Counted from the stretch's first letter, positions 44,850 through 53,311 are shown. The stretch: DNA of 64,000 bases from RHKK01 sp964596245 (GCA_964596245.1 CAZQSK010000005.1:1-64000), one strand, 5' to 3'. Notes: generated by a model not told the origin, from the sequence alone. Made by a program: numbers and translations.

Positions 44850-45491
44850 ATGCAAATTTTCTGGCATGGATTCTCCTGCATCCGTATCGAGGCCTCGCAT
44901 GGCGATAAAGATGCCGTTTTGGTGACCGATCCATACGCCTCGGACACGGGTTTGCGCTTCCCGCGCACACTCAAGCCGGACGTGGTCGCGCTTACGCATC
45001 AGGATCGTGACCAGTTCCCGATGGATGGATTTGAGAATGAGCCGTTTATCATCAATGATCCGGGTGAGTACGAAGTGAGCGGCATCTTTGCTTACGCGAT
45101 TCCGGTGCGCTCGGGCGAAGAAAAGCACCCGCATCAAGTCATGTATCGTTTTGAGATCGAGGGAATGTCGATCGGCTTCCTTGGCAACCTGAAGCGCTCG
45201 CTGACGGATGAAGAAGTGGAGAAGTTGGGGAGTATCGATATTCTATTATTGCCCGTTGGCGGTGGAGATTCGATCACCGCCAAGCAGGCGGTCGAGATCA
45301 TCAAGATCATTGAGCCGCGCATGGTCGTTCCGCTCGCGTATCATGTCGAAGGGATCAAGCAAGAGCTTGGGACCGCCGACGCCTTCTGCAAAGAGTTGGT
45401 CTGCAAGCGCGAAAACGCGAATAAGCTGAAGATTTTCAAGAAAGATTTGCCGGCCGAAGACCTTGTCGTCACCGTTCTCGAACGCGCCTAA
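44850..45491 (+). CDS. MBL-fold protein (UPF0173-like) with degenerate metal site
   Basis: 213 residues. The overall fold resembles the metallo-beta-lactamase superfamily of putative Zn-dependent hydrolases common in CPR: IFWHGFSCIRIEA, VLVTDPYASDTG, INDPGEYEVSGIFAYAI and a C-terminal RMVVPLAYHV. The usual THxHxDH motif reads THQDRDQF, so two of the metal-binding His are replaced. It may bind metal differently or have lost hydrolase activity. Cotranscribed with a small membrane protein and gyrA (5 nt and 6 nt gaps). Confidence 0.85.
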   Translation: MQIFWHGFSCIRIEASHGDKDAVLVTDPYASDTGLRFPRTLKPDVVALTHQDRDQFPMDGFENEPFIINDPGEYEVSGIFAYAIPVRSGEEKHPHQVMYRFEIEGMSIGFLGNLKRSLTDEEVEKLGSIDILLLPVGGGDSITAKQAVEIIKIIEPRMVVPLAYHVEGIKQELGTADAFCKELVCKRENANKLKIFKKDLPAEDLVVTVLERA

Positions 45492-45496
45492 CCTTT

Positions 45497-45781
45497 ATGC
45501 CACGCCTCGCTCCTACTCGCCGCCGCCGCGCCTTGAGCGCCGAGACGGCACCAGCTCCCGAAGCTGCTCCCGACAAGCAGACGCTTATCGAAGCGCATGC
45601 CAAAGAGTGGCGCAGTCATCATCCTGCGACTAAATTGCCGATTATTGTCGGCATCGTGGTCTGTACGGCACTGGTGATGACCGGCTGGGCCCTCACGACA
45701 GGTAGGGGACTTCTTGCTCCGGCGCGTCCCGACGCCGCATTTGCCGCCGTTTCCGATTCCGCATCCGTTTTCACCAAATAA
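45497..45781 (+). CDS. Small single-pass membrane protein
   Basis: 94 residues: basic N-terminus (MPRLAPTRRRRALSAE), Pro/Ala linker, one membrane helix (KLPIIVGIVVCTALVMTGWAL, about residues 46-66) and a short outer tail. No family recognised. Same strand and tight spacing with the MBL-fold gene and gyrA suggest cotranscription. Confidence 0.75.
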   Translation: MPRLAPTRRRRALSAETAPAPEAAPDKQTLIEAHAKEWRSHHPATKLPIIVGIVVCTALVMTGWALTTGRGLLAPARPDAAFAAVSDSASVFTK

Positions 45782-45787
45782 CCGATT

Positions 45788-48256
45788 ATGCCCGAACAGC
45801 AGAACATGCCCCTCATTCCCGCGGGAGTGAAGCCGACCGCCTTGGTCGAGGAAATGCAGACCGCATTCCTTGATTACGCCATGAGCGTGATCGTGGATCG
45901 CGCCTTGCCTGACGTGCGCGACGGTTTGAAGCCGGTGCATCGTCGTATTTTGTACGCGATGTGGACGATCGGTTTGCGCGCCAATGCGAAATTCCGCAAA
46001 TCAGCCAACGTGGTCGGTGAAGTGATGGCCAAGTATCATCCGCACGGTGACGCTGCCATCTATGATTCGATGGTTCGCATGGCGCAGGATTTTTCGATGC
46101 GCTACATGCTGGTCAAGGGCCAGGGAAACTTCGGTTCCGTCGACGGGGATGGCGCCGCCGCCATGCGTTATACGGAAGCCAAGCTTTCCGGCATCGCGGA
46201 AGAGCTCCTGTTCGACATCGATAAGAACACGGTTGATTTCCGTCCCAACTACGACGGTTCACACGATGAGCCTAAGGTCCTTCCTTCAAAAATTCCGAAC
46301 CTGCTTTTGAACGGAACGCTCGGCATTGCCGTGGGCATGGCGACCAATATTCCGCCGCACAACCTAACGGAGGTATGTAACGGTATTTCCGCCTTGATTG
46401 AAGACCCGGATATTTCCATCGACGACCTCGTAAAGATTATTCCGGGTCCTGATTTTCCGACCGGCGGCATTATTTACGACAAGAATGAGATCAAGCAGGC
46501 ATTCGCGACCGGTAAGGGCGGCATTGTGATGCGCGCGAAGACCGAAATCGTCGAAGAAAAATCTGGGAGCTTCCGCATCATCGTCGAAGAGTTGCCGTAT
46601 CAGGTGAATAAGGCGCAGTTGTTGGAAAAGATTGCCGAGCTTGTTACGGAAAAGAAGATCGAAGGGATCCGCGACTTGCGTGACGAATCGAACAAGGACG
46701 GTATTCGTATTGTCGTTGAGCTCAAGAAGGACGCATATCCGAAAAAAGTCTTGAATCACCTGTTCAAGATGACGCAGTTGCAGGAAACCTTCCACGTGAA
46801 CTCATTGTGTTTGGTGGATGGCATTCAGCCGCGCATTCTTACGCTCAAGAACTTGCTTGAGGAGTATGTGAAGCACCGCAAAGAAGTGGTGCGCCGCCGC
46901 ACACAATACGAATTGGATCGTGCCAAGGAACGACTCCATATTTTGGAGGGTTTGCGTATCGCGCTTTTGAAGATCGACCAGATCATCGAGACCATCAAGA
47001 AGTCGAAAGACAAGGACGAAGCCAAGTCCAACTTGATGAGCAAGTTCAAACTGTCTGAGATCCAGTCTCAGGCGATCTTGGACATGCGTCTTCAGCAGCT
47101 CGCCAACCTTGAGCGCTTGAAGGTCGAGCAGGAATGGGAAGAAAAGAAGAAGCTCATTGACGAGCTCGAAGGTATTTTGGGCAGCGCAAAGAAAATTTTG
47201 AACATTATCAAGGGCGAGGTGGACGGGTTGCGTGAAAAGTTTGGCGACGAACGTCGCACCAAAATCGTGGCCGGTCCGGTCGGGGAGTTCTCGATGGAGG
47301 ACTTGGTCCCGCAAGAAGACACGCTCGTGATGTTGACCCAAGACGGCTACATTAAGCGCTTGCCGCCGGACACGTTCAAGAGCCAGGGCCGCGGAGGCAA
47401 GGGTGTGATCGGCCTTGAAACCAAGGATGAAGACGCCGTGCGCACGATGTTCACAACGAACACGCATGCGGAGATTTTCTTCTTTACCTCGCGTGGTCGT
47501 GTGTTCCGTTTGCAGGCGTACGAAATTCCGCAGGCCTCGCGCACCTCAAAGGGCCAGGCCATTGTGAACTTCTTGCAGCTCGCGCCGGGCGAAAAAGTGT
47601 CGGTGACCTTGCCGAATGATCATCTTGAGGGCTCTAAGTACTTGGTGATGGTGACCTCGCAAGGCACGATCAAGAAATCGGCTTTGGACGAGTTCTCCAA
47701 TGTGCGCCGTTCGGGTTTGATCGCTATCAATCTCCACGAATCTGATGAGTTGGTGTACGTGAAGCCGTCTACGGGTGGCGATGATATCTCGCTCGTGACG
47801 CTCGAGGGTCAAAGCATCCGTTTCAGCGAAGAAGACGTGCGTCCGATGGGCCGTACGGCGGCCGGTGTACGCGGCATCAAGCTCAAGAAAAAGAATGATC
47901 GCGTGGTCGGCATGGACGTCATCAATCCGAAGCTTGCAGACAAGGGCCAGCTCGAATTGTTTGTCATCACGGAGAACGGTATGGGCAAGCGCACAAACTT
48001 AAAGGAGTATAAGCAGCAGGGTCGTGGTGGCTCCGGTATCCGTACAGCCAAGGTTGGTGCGAAGACCGGCGGTGTGGTCGCTGCCTTCATCTCTAATGAG
48101 GATGATGAGCAGGACCTCGTCATGATTTCCAAAAAGGGAATTGTGGTGCGCACGCCGTTCAAGAGTGTGCCCTCGCTTGGTCGCGATACGCAGGGTGTGC
48201 GTCTGATGCGCTTCAAGGAAGACGGCGACAGCGTGAGTGGTGTGAGCTTCGTCTAA
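45788..48256 (+). CDS. gyrA: DNA gyrase subunit A
   Basis: 822 residues. Seen: TAFLDYAMSVIVDRALPDVRDGLKPVHRRILYAM, catalytic Tyr (about residue 128) in AAMRYTE, and a C-terminal six-blade beta-pinwheel with a GyrA-box-like SQGRGGKGV, which favours gyrase over topoisomerase IV. In the quinolone-resistance region HPHGDAAIYDS the position equivalent to E. coli Ser83 is Ala, as in mycobacteria; Asp87 is kept. gyrB is not in the window. Followed by a terminator shared with the convergent block L. Confidence 0.95.
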   Translation: MPEQQNMPLIPAGVKPTALVEEMQTAFLDYAMSVIVDRALPDVRDGLKPVHRRILYAMWTIGLRANAKFRKSANVVGEVMAKYHPHGDAAIYDSMVRMAQDFSMRYMLVKGQGNFGSVDGDGAAAMRYTEAKLSGIAEELLFDIDKNTVDFRPNYDGSHDEPKVLPSKIPNLLLNGTLGIAVGMATNIPPHNLTEVCNGISALIEDPDISIDDLVKIIPGPDFPTGGIIYDKNEIKQAFATGKGGIVMRAKTEIVEEKSGSFRIIVEELPYQVNKAQLLEKIAELVTEKKIEGIRDLRDESNKDGIRIVVELKKDAYPKKVLNHLFKMTQLQETFHVNSLCLVDGIQPRILTLKNLLEEYVKHRKEVVRRRTQYELDRAKERLHILEGLRIALLKIDQIIETIKKSKDKDEAKSNLMSKFKLSEIQSQAILDMRLQQLANLERLKVEQEWEEKKKLIDELEGILGSAKKILNIIKGEVDGLREKFGDERRTKIVAGPVGEFSMEDLVPQEDTLVMLTQDGYIKRLPPDTFKSQGRGGKGVIGLETKDEDAVRTMFTTNTHAEIFFFTSRGRVFRLQAYEIPQASRTSKGQAIVNFLQLAPGEKVSVTLPNDHLEGSKYLVMVTSQGTIKKSALDEFSNVRRSGLIAINLHESDELVYVKPSTGGDDISLVTLEGQSIRFSEEDVRPMGRTAAGVRGIKLKKKNDRVVGMDVINPKLADKGQLELFVITENGMGKRTNLKEYKQQGRGGSGIRTAKVGAKTGGVVAAFISNEDDEQDLVMISKKGIVVRTPFKSVPSLGRDTQGVRLMRFKEDGDSVSGVSFV

Positions 48257-48270
48257 AGAAAATTAAGGAT

Positions 48271-48312
48271 TAAAAAGAGCGGCCTTGATCCAGAGTGGAT
48301 CGGGGCCGCGTT
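48271..48312. terminator. Terminator between gyrA and the methyltransferase gene
   Basis: GCGGCC ... GGCCGC stem with an inner GATCC/GGATC. On the minus strand it is followed by CTCTTTTTAA; on the plus strand by GTTTG. Confidence 0.8.
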
Positions 48313-48314
48313 TG

Positions 48315-48908
48315 TTACGGGTAGATCAGATAGTGAGCGGCGATGCCGTTCGGACCGAAGTACTGCTCGCTGTAGAGCCGTACCGTCCCGAACGTCTCGT
48401 TCAGCATTCGCTCGAGCTCGACCTGGTGGTCGGAGATCGTCGCGATGTGCTCGTTGTACGTCTCGCCCGCGACGAGAATCGGCGCGATCAGGATGAACGC
48501 GCCTCTCTTGGGCTTGAGCATCTTGCGGATGCGCTTGAGCATGCCCGGCTTGTCCTTCATGAAGGCGAAGACGAGCTTCATCGTGATGAGATCGAATCGG
48601 CCTTTTGGCTGGAACCGCTCCACATCGGCGAGGCGGTACTCGATGAAGCCGACCTCGGCAACCGTCTTCTTGGCCTGCTCGATCGCGACGGGTGACATGT
48701 CGACCGCCGTGACGTCGAAGCCGAGGCGTGCGAGCTGGCGAGCGAAGTCACCAGTCCCGCAGCCGAGCTCGAGTGCCCTGGTGCCGTTCATACGGCCTTG
48801 CAGAGTCGCCTCATCATGCATCCGATGGAGGAGGAGGGTGCTGACGTTGGGGTAGTCGCGACCCTCCAGGTAGTTTACGTCCCAGTAACCTGGGGAATGA
48901 TGTTCCAT
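48315..48908 (-). CDS. Class I SAM-dependent methyltransferase (block L)
   Basis: 197 residues. Seen: motif I ALELGCGTGDFA (about 45-56), VTAVDMSPVAIEQAKK (motif post-I), FDLITMKLVFAFMKD and KPKRGAFILIAP, the standard Rossmann methyltransferase order. The substrate is unknown; the N-terminal MEHHSPGYWDVNYLEG resembles small-molecule methyltransferases. GGGAG precedes the start by 7 nt. It lies 21 nt downstream of gene M and is cotranscribed with it. Codon use is GC-rich. Confidence 0.85.
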   Translation of the reverse strand: MEHHSPGYWDVNYLEGRDYPNVSTLLLHRMHDEATLQGRMNGTRALELGCGTGDFARQLARLGFDVTAVDMSPVAIEQAKKTVAEVGFIEYRLADVERFQPKGRFDLITMKLVFAFMKDKPGMLKRIRKMLKPKRGAFILIAPILVAGETYNEHIATISDHQVELERMLNETFGTVRLYSEQYFGPNGIAAHYLIYP

Positions 48909-48929
48909 CTTGGACTCCCTGTGAGGTTG

Positions 48930-49646
48930 TTACGGTTCGCGCGCGATGCGCATGACCAGGTCTGACGCTTCGCGCCAGTTTTCATCTCCGATCAGTGTCC
49001 AAGCGAACGCTTCACGCATCGCCTGTCGACCAAGGTGGTCGCGTACCACGCAGAGCTGGAGCGTCTCCTCCGAGCGGATCTCGTCTGCGAAGTCGCACTC
49101 AGCCTCATACGCTTCCATCTCTGCAGCCAGGAAGTATCGGAGATATTCCTCTGTGATGTCCGCGGCTCCGCGAGGAGTGAAGGTCCACGCGGGAACCGTA
49201 CCATCCAACGCTTGTCGGAGATGGATGTACTCGTGATAAATCACGAGTTGCTGGCGCTCGTGACGGCTTTCGTCGAGCAAGAGCGTCGGCGAGACTGACA
49301 GAGTCAGGAATGATCCATCCTCCGTCGTGAGAAGCATGGTTGATGCGAACAGTCCCAGATCTCCGGTCAGGGAATCCTGGAAGTTCAGCACGACCACCTC
49401 ATCTTCGATCAGTCGGTTCAAATCCCGGCTGATCTCGATCCGCGGATGGGTCTGTATCAGCACACGCAGCGCCTCTTGGGCGCGAGCCATGTCTTGGTAC
49501 GCAGGATCGGCGGCGATCGAGTCGGCCGTCCGATGATGGAGCCGAACGCGCGGTGCCGGATCGGGCCACGTCGTCGAGCTGTCGCTCGCGCAGAGCATGA
49601 TCACGGCCACGATGGCCGCGAGAATCAGATTGAACGGGTGTTTCAC
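48930..49646 (-). CDS. Secreted HExxH protein, possible metallopeptidase (block M)
   Basis: 238 residues from a GTG at 49646, placed by GGGAGG 5 nt upstream. An N-terminal signal (MKHPFNLILAAIVAVIMLCAS; a poor lipobox) sends it out of the cytoplasm. H138-E-Y-I-H142 lies in YHEYIHLRQAL and is the Zn-metallopeptidase HExxH pattern, followed by a Glu-rich helix (EYLRYFLAAEMEAYEAE) that could give a third ligand. There is no clear family match, so protease activity is inferred from the motif only. First gene of a two-gene unit with the methyltransferase. Confidence 0.75.
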   Translation of the reverse strand: MKHPFNLILAAIVAVIMLCASDSSTTWPDPAPRVRLHHRTADSIAADPAYQDMARAQEALRVLIQTHPRIEISRDLNRLIEDEVVVLNFQDSLTGDLGLFASTMLLTTEDGSFLTLSVSPTLLLDESRHERQQLVIYHEYIHLRQALDGTVPAWTFTPRGAADITEEYLRYFLAAEMEAYEAECDFADEIRSEETLQLCVVRDHLGRQAMREAFAWTLIGDENWREASDLVMRIAREP

Positions 49647-49674
49647 GATTTCCTCCCTTGCGTGAAGCGTTGGT

Positions 49675-49725
49675 ACATAAGCGGAAAAATGGCGCTTTGT
49701 CAATCCGTCCCGATCCCGTTAAGCT
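49675..49725. promoter_or_regulatory. Divergent promoters of block M (-) and ruvA (+) sharing one -35 core
   Basis: Minus: TTGACA (49698-49703), 17 nt, TTATGT (49675-49680). Plus: TTGTCA (49697-49702), 17 nt, TAAGCT (49720-49725), 7 nt to the ruvA ATG. The 7-bp core TTGTCAA serves as -35 for both strands. Confidence 0.7.
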
Positions 49726-49732
49726 TGTTCCC

Positions 49733-50287
49733 ATGATCGCTTCGTTACGCGGAAAAATCCTCGAAAAAGGGCCGAACTGGCTCTTGATGGAAGTCGGAGG
49801 CATCGGATATCGCTTGAAGGCCGCTCCGGCCGTTATTACGGGTGTGCATCAGGACCGCGAGACATTCTTATATACGTACCATCATGTTCGCGAAGATGCG
49901 GAAGAGTTGTTCGGCTTTCTCTCCATGGCCGATCTGGACTTGTTCGAGAGTCTGCTCGGCATTTCCGGCGTTGGTCCCAAGGTCGCGATGACCATCATGT
50001 CGGTAGGGTCCGCGGATCAGGTAAAGCGCGCCATCATGTCAGGGGACTTGGCGACCATGACTTCGGTCCCGGGCGTGGGCAAAAAGACGGCACAAAAAAT
50101 CATTCTTGAATTAAAGGGTCAGCTGGTGGAGATGGACGGGTCATCCGGAGAGGACTCGGACGTTCTAGATGCATTGGTCGGTTTGGGTTACTCAACTCAA
50201 CAAGCCAAAGACGTGCTTAAGCATGTAAAATCGGAAGATCCGGGGGAGCGTATCAAGGAAGCGCTCAAATTCCTCTCAAAGCCATGA
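49733..50287 (+). CDS. ruvA: Holliday junction branch migration protein RuvA
   Basis: 184 residues. RuvA binds the four-way junction. Seen: domain I MIASLRGKILEKG...VGGIGYRL, HhH motifs LLGISGVGPKVAMTIM and MTSVPGVGKKTAQKIILELK, and the C-terminal ALVGLGYSTQQAKDVL that contacts RuvB. The ATG at 49733 is set by homology and by the leaderless-type promoter; the frame is open 25 codons upstream without a start signal. Overlaps the next gene by 4 nt (ATGA). Confidence 0.95.
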   Translation: MIASLRGKILEKGPNWLLMEVGGIGYRLKAAPAVITGVHQDRETFLYTYHHVREDAEELFGFLSMADLDLFESLLGISGVGPKVAMTIMSVGSADQVKRAIMSGDLATMTSVPGVGKKTAQKIILELKGQLVEMDGSSGEDSDVLDALVGLGYSTQQAKDVLKHVKSEDPGERIKEALKFLSKP

Positions 50288-51276
50288 GACTTATCGAAGC
50301 CAACGAACAAGTAATCTGGGACGATTTCGTCTCGGGCTTACCGTATGCGCAATTTACTCAGTCTTGGATCTGGGGAGAGCTTCAGCGCTCACTTGGTCGT
50401 GAGCCAAAGCGTTTTTTTATTCATGATGAAGCCGAAGCCGTTGGTGCAGTACAACTCATGTATCAGCGCCGTCCTTTGGTTGGGGGGTATTGGTTGGCCC
50501 CTCGCGGTCCCGTGATGCTCGCGTCGCTCATGACCGAAGAAAGTTTGAAAAACAGCATGACGCTTTTGGCGGATGCGACGTTGCCCAATAGTGTCTTCTT
50601 CCGTTTTGAGCCGCTGCTTTCCACCAAGCATCAGAATTTGATGCCAAAGGCTTTTCAGCGACAGCGTTCATACAATCCATCGACCACGGCTCTGCTTGAT
50701 CTCACGCTTCCGGAAGAGGATTTGCTTGCGGCCATGCATCCGAAGACACGTTACAATATTAAAGTAGCAGAAAAGCACGGCGTCGCGGTGCGCGAAGATA
50801 AAAATATCGACACATTTCTTTCATTACAAAAAGACACGGCAGCACGCGACGAATTCATGCCGCAATCCGATGAGTATGTGCGAAAGCAATTCGATTTTCT
50901 GAGCGAACACGGCATGGCGAAGATTTTGGTCGCGGAAAAAGACGGTGAAGCGTTGGCCGCGAACTTTATGATCACGTATGGCGATACGTGTACCTATTTG
51001 TACGGCGCCTCTTCATCCAACATGCGCAATATGATGGCGCCATTTGCCTTGCATTGGGAAGCGATTCGTTGGGCGAAGGCGAGTGGGTTCTCCGTTTATG
51101 ATTTTTGGGGCTGTAATCCGGAAGATTCAAATGCCGTTGATTTCAAGCCGCGCTGGGAAGGGATCACGCGTTTCAAAATCGGCTGGGGGAGTGATCGTAT
51201 TTCGTTTGTTGGTACCTATGACGTTCCGAAAAAGCCTGGTATCTATAAGTTGTTGAAAATGTTGGGGAGGGTATAA
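50284..51276 (+). CDS. FemAB/FemX-like peptidyltransferase
   Basis: 330 residues. FemX-family enzymes add an amino acid from aminoacyl-tRNA to the peptidoglycan stem. Seen: the SWIWGELQRSLGR N-terminal motif, WLAPRGPVM, MHPKTRYNIKVAEKHGVAV, YLYGASSSNMRNMMAPFALHWEAIRWAK and FDFWGC-like YDFWGCNPEDSN, which match the family. It overlaps ruvA by 4 nt. The exact amino acid and acceptor are not predictable. It could also be a related GNAT-fold aminoacyltransferase. Confidence 0.9.
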   Translation: MRLIEANEQVIWDDFVSGLPYAQFTQSWIWGELQRSLGREPKRFFIHDEAEAVGAVQLMYQRRPLVGGYWLAPRGPVMLASLMTEESLKNSMTLLADATLPNSVFFRFEPLLSTKHQNLMPKAFQRQRSYNPSTTALLDLTLPEEDLLAAMHPKTRYNIKVAEKHGVAVREDKNIDTFLSLQKDTAARDEFMPQSDEYVRKQFDFLSEHGMAKILVAEKDGEALAANFMITYGDTCTYLYGASSSNMRNMMAPFALHWEAIRWAKASGFSVYDFWGCNPEDSNAVDFKPRWEGITRFKIGWGSDRISFVGTYDVPKKPGIYKLLKMLGRV

Positions 51277-51296
51277 AAAATCCGAGCTGAGCTCGG
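51275..51296 (-). terminator. pyrF terminator
   Basis: Minus strand: CCGAGCT/AGCTCGG hairpin (51282-51296) then ATTTTTT, directly after the pyrF stop. Confidence 0.8.
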
Positions 51297-52013
51297 CTAG
51301 TAGGCCGCGGCCATCTCCTCAAGGATGGTCTGTGCGGCGGTGCGCGGGTCGAGCGCTTCGAGGATCGGGCGTCCGACGACGATGTGCCCGCCGCCGCGCT
51401 GCGCCTTGATCGCCATGCTCGGCGTCATCACGCGCTTCTGATCGCTGAGGGTACCGTCTGCCGGACGGATGCCAGGGGTGATCGGGATCAGTCCGAACCC
51501 CTTGCTCATGATCTCCTCCACTTCGAGCGGGGAGCAGACCACGTGCGAGACGCCTGCCTCGACCAGCATCTCGCACATGGCGAGGGTGGTCGCAAGCGGG
51601 CTGTTGCCGTAGATGCGGCGACACGCGCTGTTGTCGAGCGAGGTGAGCACGGTGACGCCGATCACGCGCGTCTTGCCAGCATGGTCGACCGCCGCCTTGA
51701 GCGAATCCGGCCCGCAGCCCGCCATGACGGTCACGCCCCAGACGTCGAGCGCCTCGACCCCCTTCATGGCGCCCTTGATGGTGTTGGGGATGTCGTTCAG
51801 CTTCAGATCGAGCATGATCTGCGCCGAGATGTTGGCCTGCCGGATCGTGTTCACGGCCCGGGGAGCCCCGATGTGCGTCACGAGCTCGAGGCCGATCTTC
51901 AGGTTGTTCGCCAGCCCTTCGAGGGTGCGGGCATGCCGCACGGCCCCTTCGATCGTTGGAACATCCAGGGCGACGATCAGGTCGTCCTGCGCTTCTACGA
52001 ACCTTGTATTCAT
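51297..52013 (-). CDS. pyrF: Orotidine 5'-phosphate decarboxylase (block N)
   Basis: 238 residues. PyrF makes UMP from OMP. Seen: IVALDVPTIEGA, catalytic Lys39 (NNLKIG) and the D69-x-K71-x-x-D74 cluster in MLDLKLNDIPNT, VTVLTSLDNSACRRIYG, and phosphate-binding ITPGIRPADG and HIVVGRPI. All active-site residues are present. The ATG at 52013 follows AAGGAGGTTCC; the frame is open 16 codons upstream through the promoter. The rest of the pyrimidine pathway is not in the window. GC-rich codon use groups it with the foreign blocks. Confidence 0.93.
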   Translation of the reverse strand: MNTRFVEAQDDLIVALDVPTIEGAVRHARTLEGLANNLKIGLELVTHIGAPRAVNTIRQANISAQIMLDLKLNDIPNTIKGAMKGVEALDVWGVTVMAGCGPDSLKAAVDHAGKTRVIGVTVLTSLDNSACRRIYGNSPLATTLAMCEMLVEAGVSHVVCSPLEVEEIMSKGFGLIPITPGIRPADGTLSDQKRVMTPSMAIKAQRGGGHIVVGRPILEALDPRTAAQTILEEMAAAY

Positions 52014-52032
52014 GGAACCTCCTTGCGGCCGC

Positions 52033-52061
52033 ATTGGATCGGTTTTCGCGGTTTTTGTCAA
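52033..52061 (-). promoter_or_regulatory. pyrF promoter
   Basis: Minus strand: TTGACA (52056-52061), 17 nt, TCCAAT (52033-52038). Confidence 0.6.
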
Positions 52062-52062
52062 T

Positions 52063-52095
52063 ACAAAACACCCTCCTGCGCGGAGGGTGTTTTGT
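52063..52095. terminator. DoxX gene terminator
   Basis: Perfect 14-bp inverted repeat ACAAAACACCCTCC / GGAGGGTGTTTTGT with a 5-nt loop, abutting the pyrF -35 box. Confidence 0.92.
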
Positions 52096-52116
52096 AAAAC
52101 GGTGATCCGTTTTTAC

Positions 52117-52542
52117 TTATTTCTTCATCATCATGCTAGCGACTGAGAAGCGACCCGGACCCGTGAGGGCGAGCGCAACCGAGACGCCAAGCAAGACCAA
52201 GTCGACGTCAGCTGCCGGGAAGGCCATCTTCTTCACCATGAAGAGGGCGACCAACATGACGATGCTGAGCAAGATAGCAGCCGGGCGAACCAAGATACCT
52301 AGGATGAGGGCGAGACCGCCGACAAACTCGGTCAAAGCAACGACCCAGGCAAAGAACATCGGCATCGGGAAGCCGAGACCGCCGACCATACCGGCAAACA
52401 TTTCAATACTCGGGTTGCCCGTGAGCTTACCCCAGCCATGAAGAACGAACACGATACCGGCGACGATGCGCAAAACGAGCAGGGCCTTGTCCTGCATGTC
52501 CTTACCCATCATTCCGTCGGTTTTGGAGAGCATTTGTTGCAT
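52117..52542 (-). CDS. DoxX family membrane protein
   Basis: 141 residues with four predicted helices: VLRIVAGIVFVLHGWGKLTG (first helix with the DoxX HGxxKL motif), FAWVVALTEFVGGLALILGI, AAILLSIVMLVALFM and VDLVLLGVSVALALTGPG. The family includes thiosulfate:quinone oxidoreductase subunits and many uncharacterised membrane proteins, so the role here is unclear. The start codon is 9 nt from the -10 TATTCT (leaderless type). Confidence 0.88.
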   Translation of the reverse strand: MQQMLSKTDGMMGKDMQDKALLVLRIVAGIVFVLHGWGKLTGNPSIEMFAGMVGGLGFPMPMFFAWVVALTEFVGGLALILGILVRPAAILLSIVMLVALFMVKKMAFPAADVDLVLLGVSVALALTGPGRFSVASMMMKK

Positions 52543-52551
52543 AGTGCCTAT

Positions 52552-52580
52552 AGAATAGCAGGAAATGCGTAATTTGGCAG
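52552..52580 (-). promoter_or_regulatory. DoxX gene promoter
   Basis: Minus strand: CTGCCA (52575-52580), 17 nt, TATTCT (52552-52557), 9 nt to the ATG. Confidence 0.6.
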
Positions 52581-52630
52581 TTTTGTCATGCTTTGGTTCG
52601 CCCCTCGTTCTTATGGTAAGAAAACATCAT

Positions 52631-53305
52631 ATGAACACCATTGTCCCTCGCTCGATGTGGCTGGTGCCACTCGCGACTCTCGCCCTGTTCGGCGCCGGCT
52701 GCTTCTCATCTGACCCAGCTCCGGTCGCGCCGCCTGCCACCCCTCCGACGAACCAGGTTCCGTCCCAGCCTTCAACGCCGACGCAACCGAATCCGACGAC
52801 TCCGACGCCTACTCCGACCCCGGCCCCAAACCAGCCCTCGGGCCCGGTCACTCTTCCGACCATCGACGCGACATGGAAGACCTACACGAACAAGGCGGAG
52901 ACCTTCTCATTCCAGTGGCCGACCAAGGGTCGCTTGGCTCCGACTTGGGAAGTCTCGTTGCCCTCCAAGCTCGACAACGGTTGTTTCAAAATGGCAGATT
53001 TCGGAGAGCCGATTGAGACCAAGCGTTTAACCGTTGGCTCGCAAGAGTTTTGCCACACCTCATATCGTGATGCAGGAATGTCGCAACGCTACTTCAGCGA
53101 CTACTACGCGACCGTCATGAACGGTCAAAATGTCGTGATCGGTTTCGAAAAGCATCTCGTAGTAGGTGACGTGATCGGCGACGGTGCGTGTAAGGGCATG
53201 CTCGTGCTTCCGGGTTCAACCGAGAAGCCATGTCTCGAAGTGAAGCCTGATGCCTATCAGGCCCATCTCGATCAAATCGTGAATACTTTCCAAGTTCTCA
53301 AATAA
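52631..53305 (+). CDS. Lipoprotein with Pro/Thr-rich linker
   Basis: 224 residues from the ATG at 52631. Lipoprotein signal with lipobox LFGAGC. Then a Pro/Thr/Gln-rich spacer (about residues 26-75) and a globular C-terminal domain with four Cys (NNGCFKMADF-like, EFCHTSYRD, DGACKGML, KPCLEVK), perhaps two disulfides. No family recognised. A possible -10 TATGGT (52612-52617) lies 13 nt before the start. Confidence 0.85.
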   Translation: MNTIVPRSMWLVPLATLALFGAGCFSSDPAPVAPPATPPTNQVPSQPSTPTQPNPTTPTPTPTPAPNQPSGPVTLPTIDATWKTYTNKAETFSFQWPTKGRLAPTWEVSLPSKLDNGCFKMADFGEPIETKRLTVGSQEFCHTSYRDAGMSQRYFSDYYATVMNGQNVVIGFEKHLVVGDVIGDGACKGMLVLPGSTEKPCLEVKPDAYQAHLDQIVNTFQVLK

Positions 53306-53311
53306 GTAATC

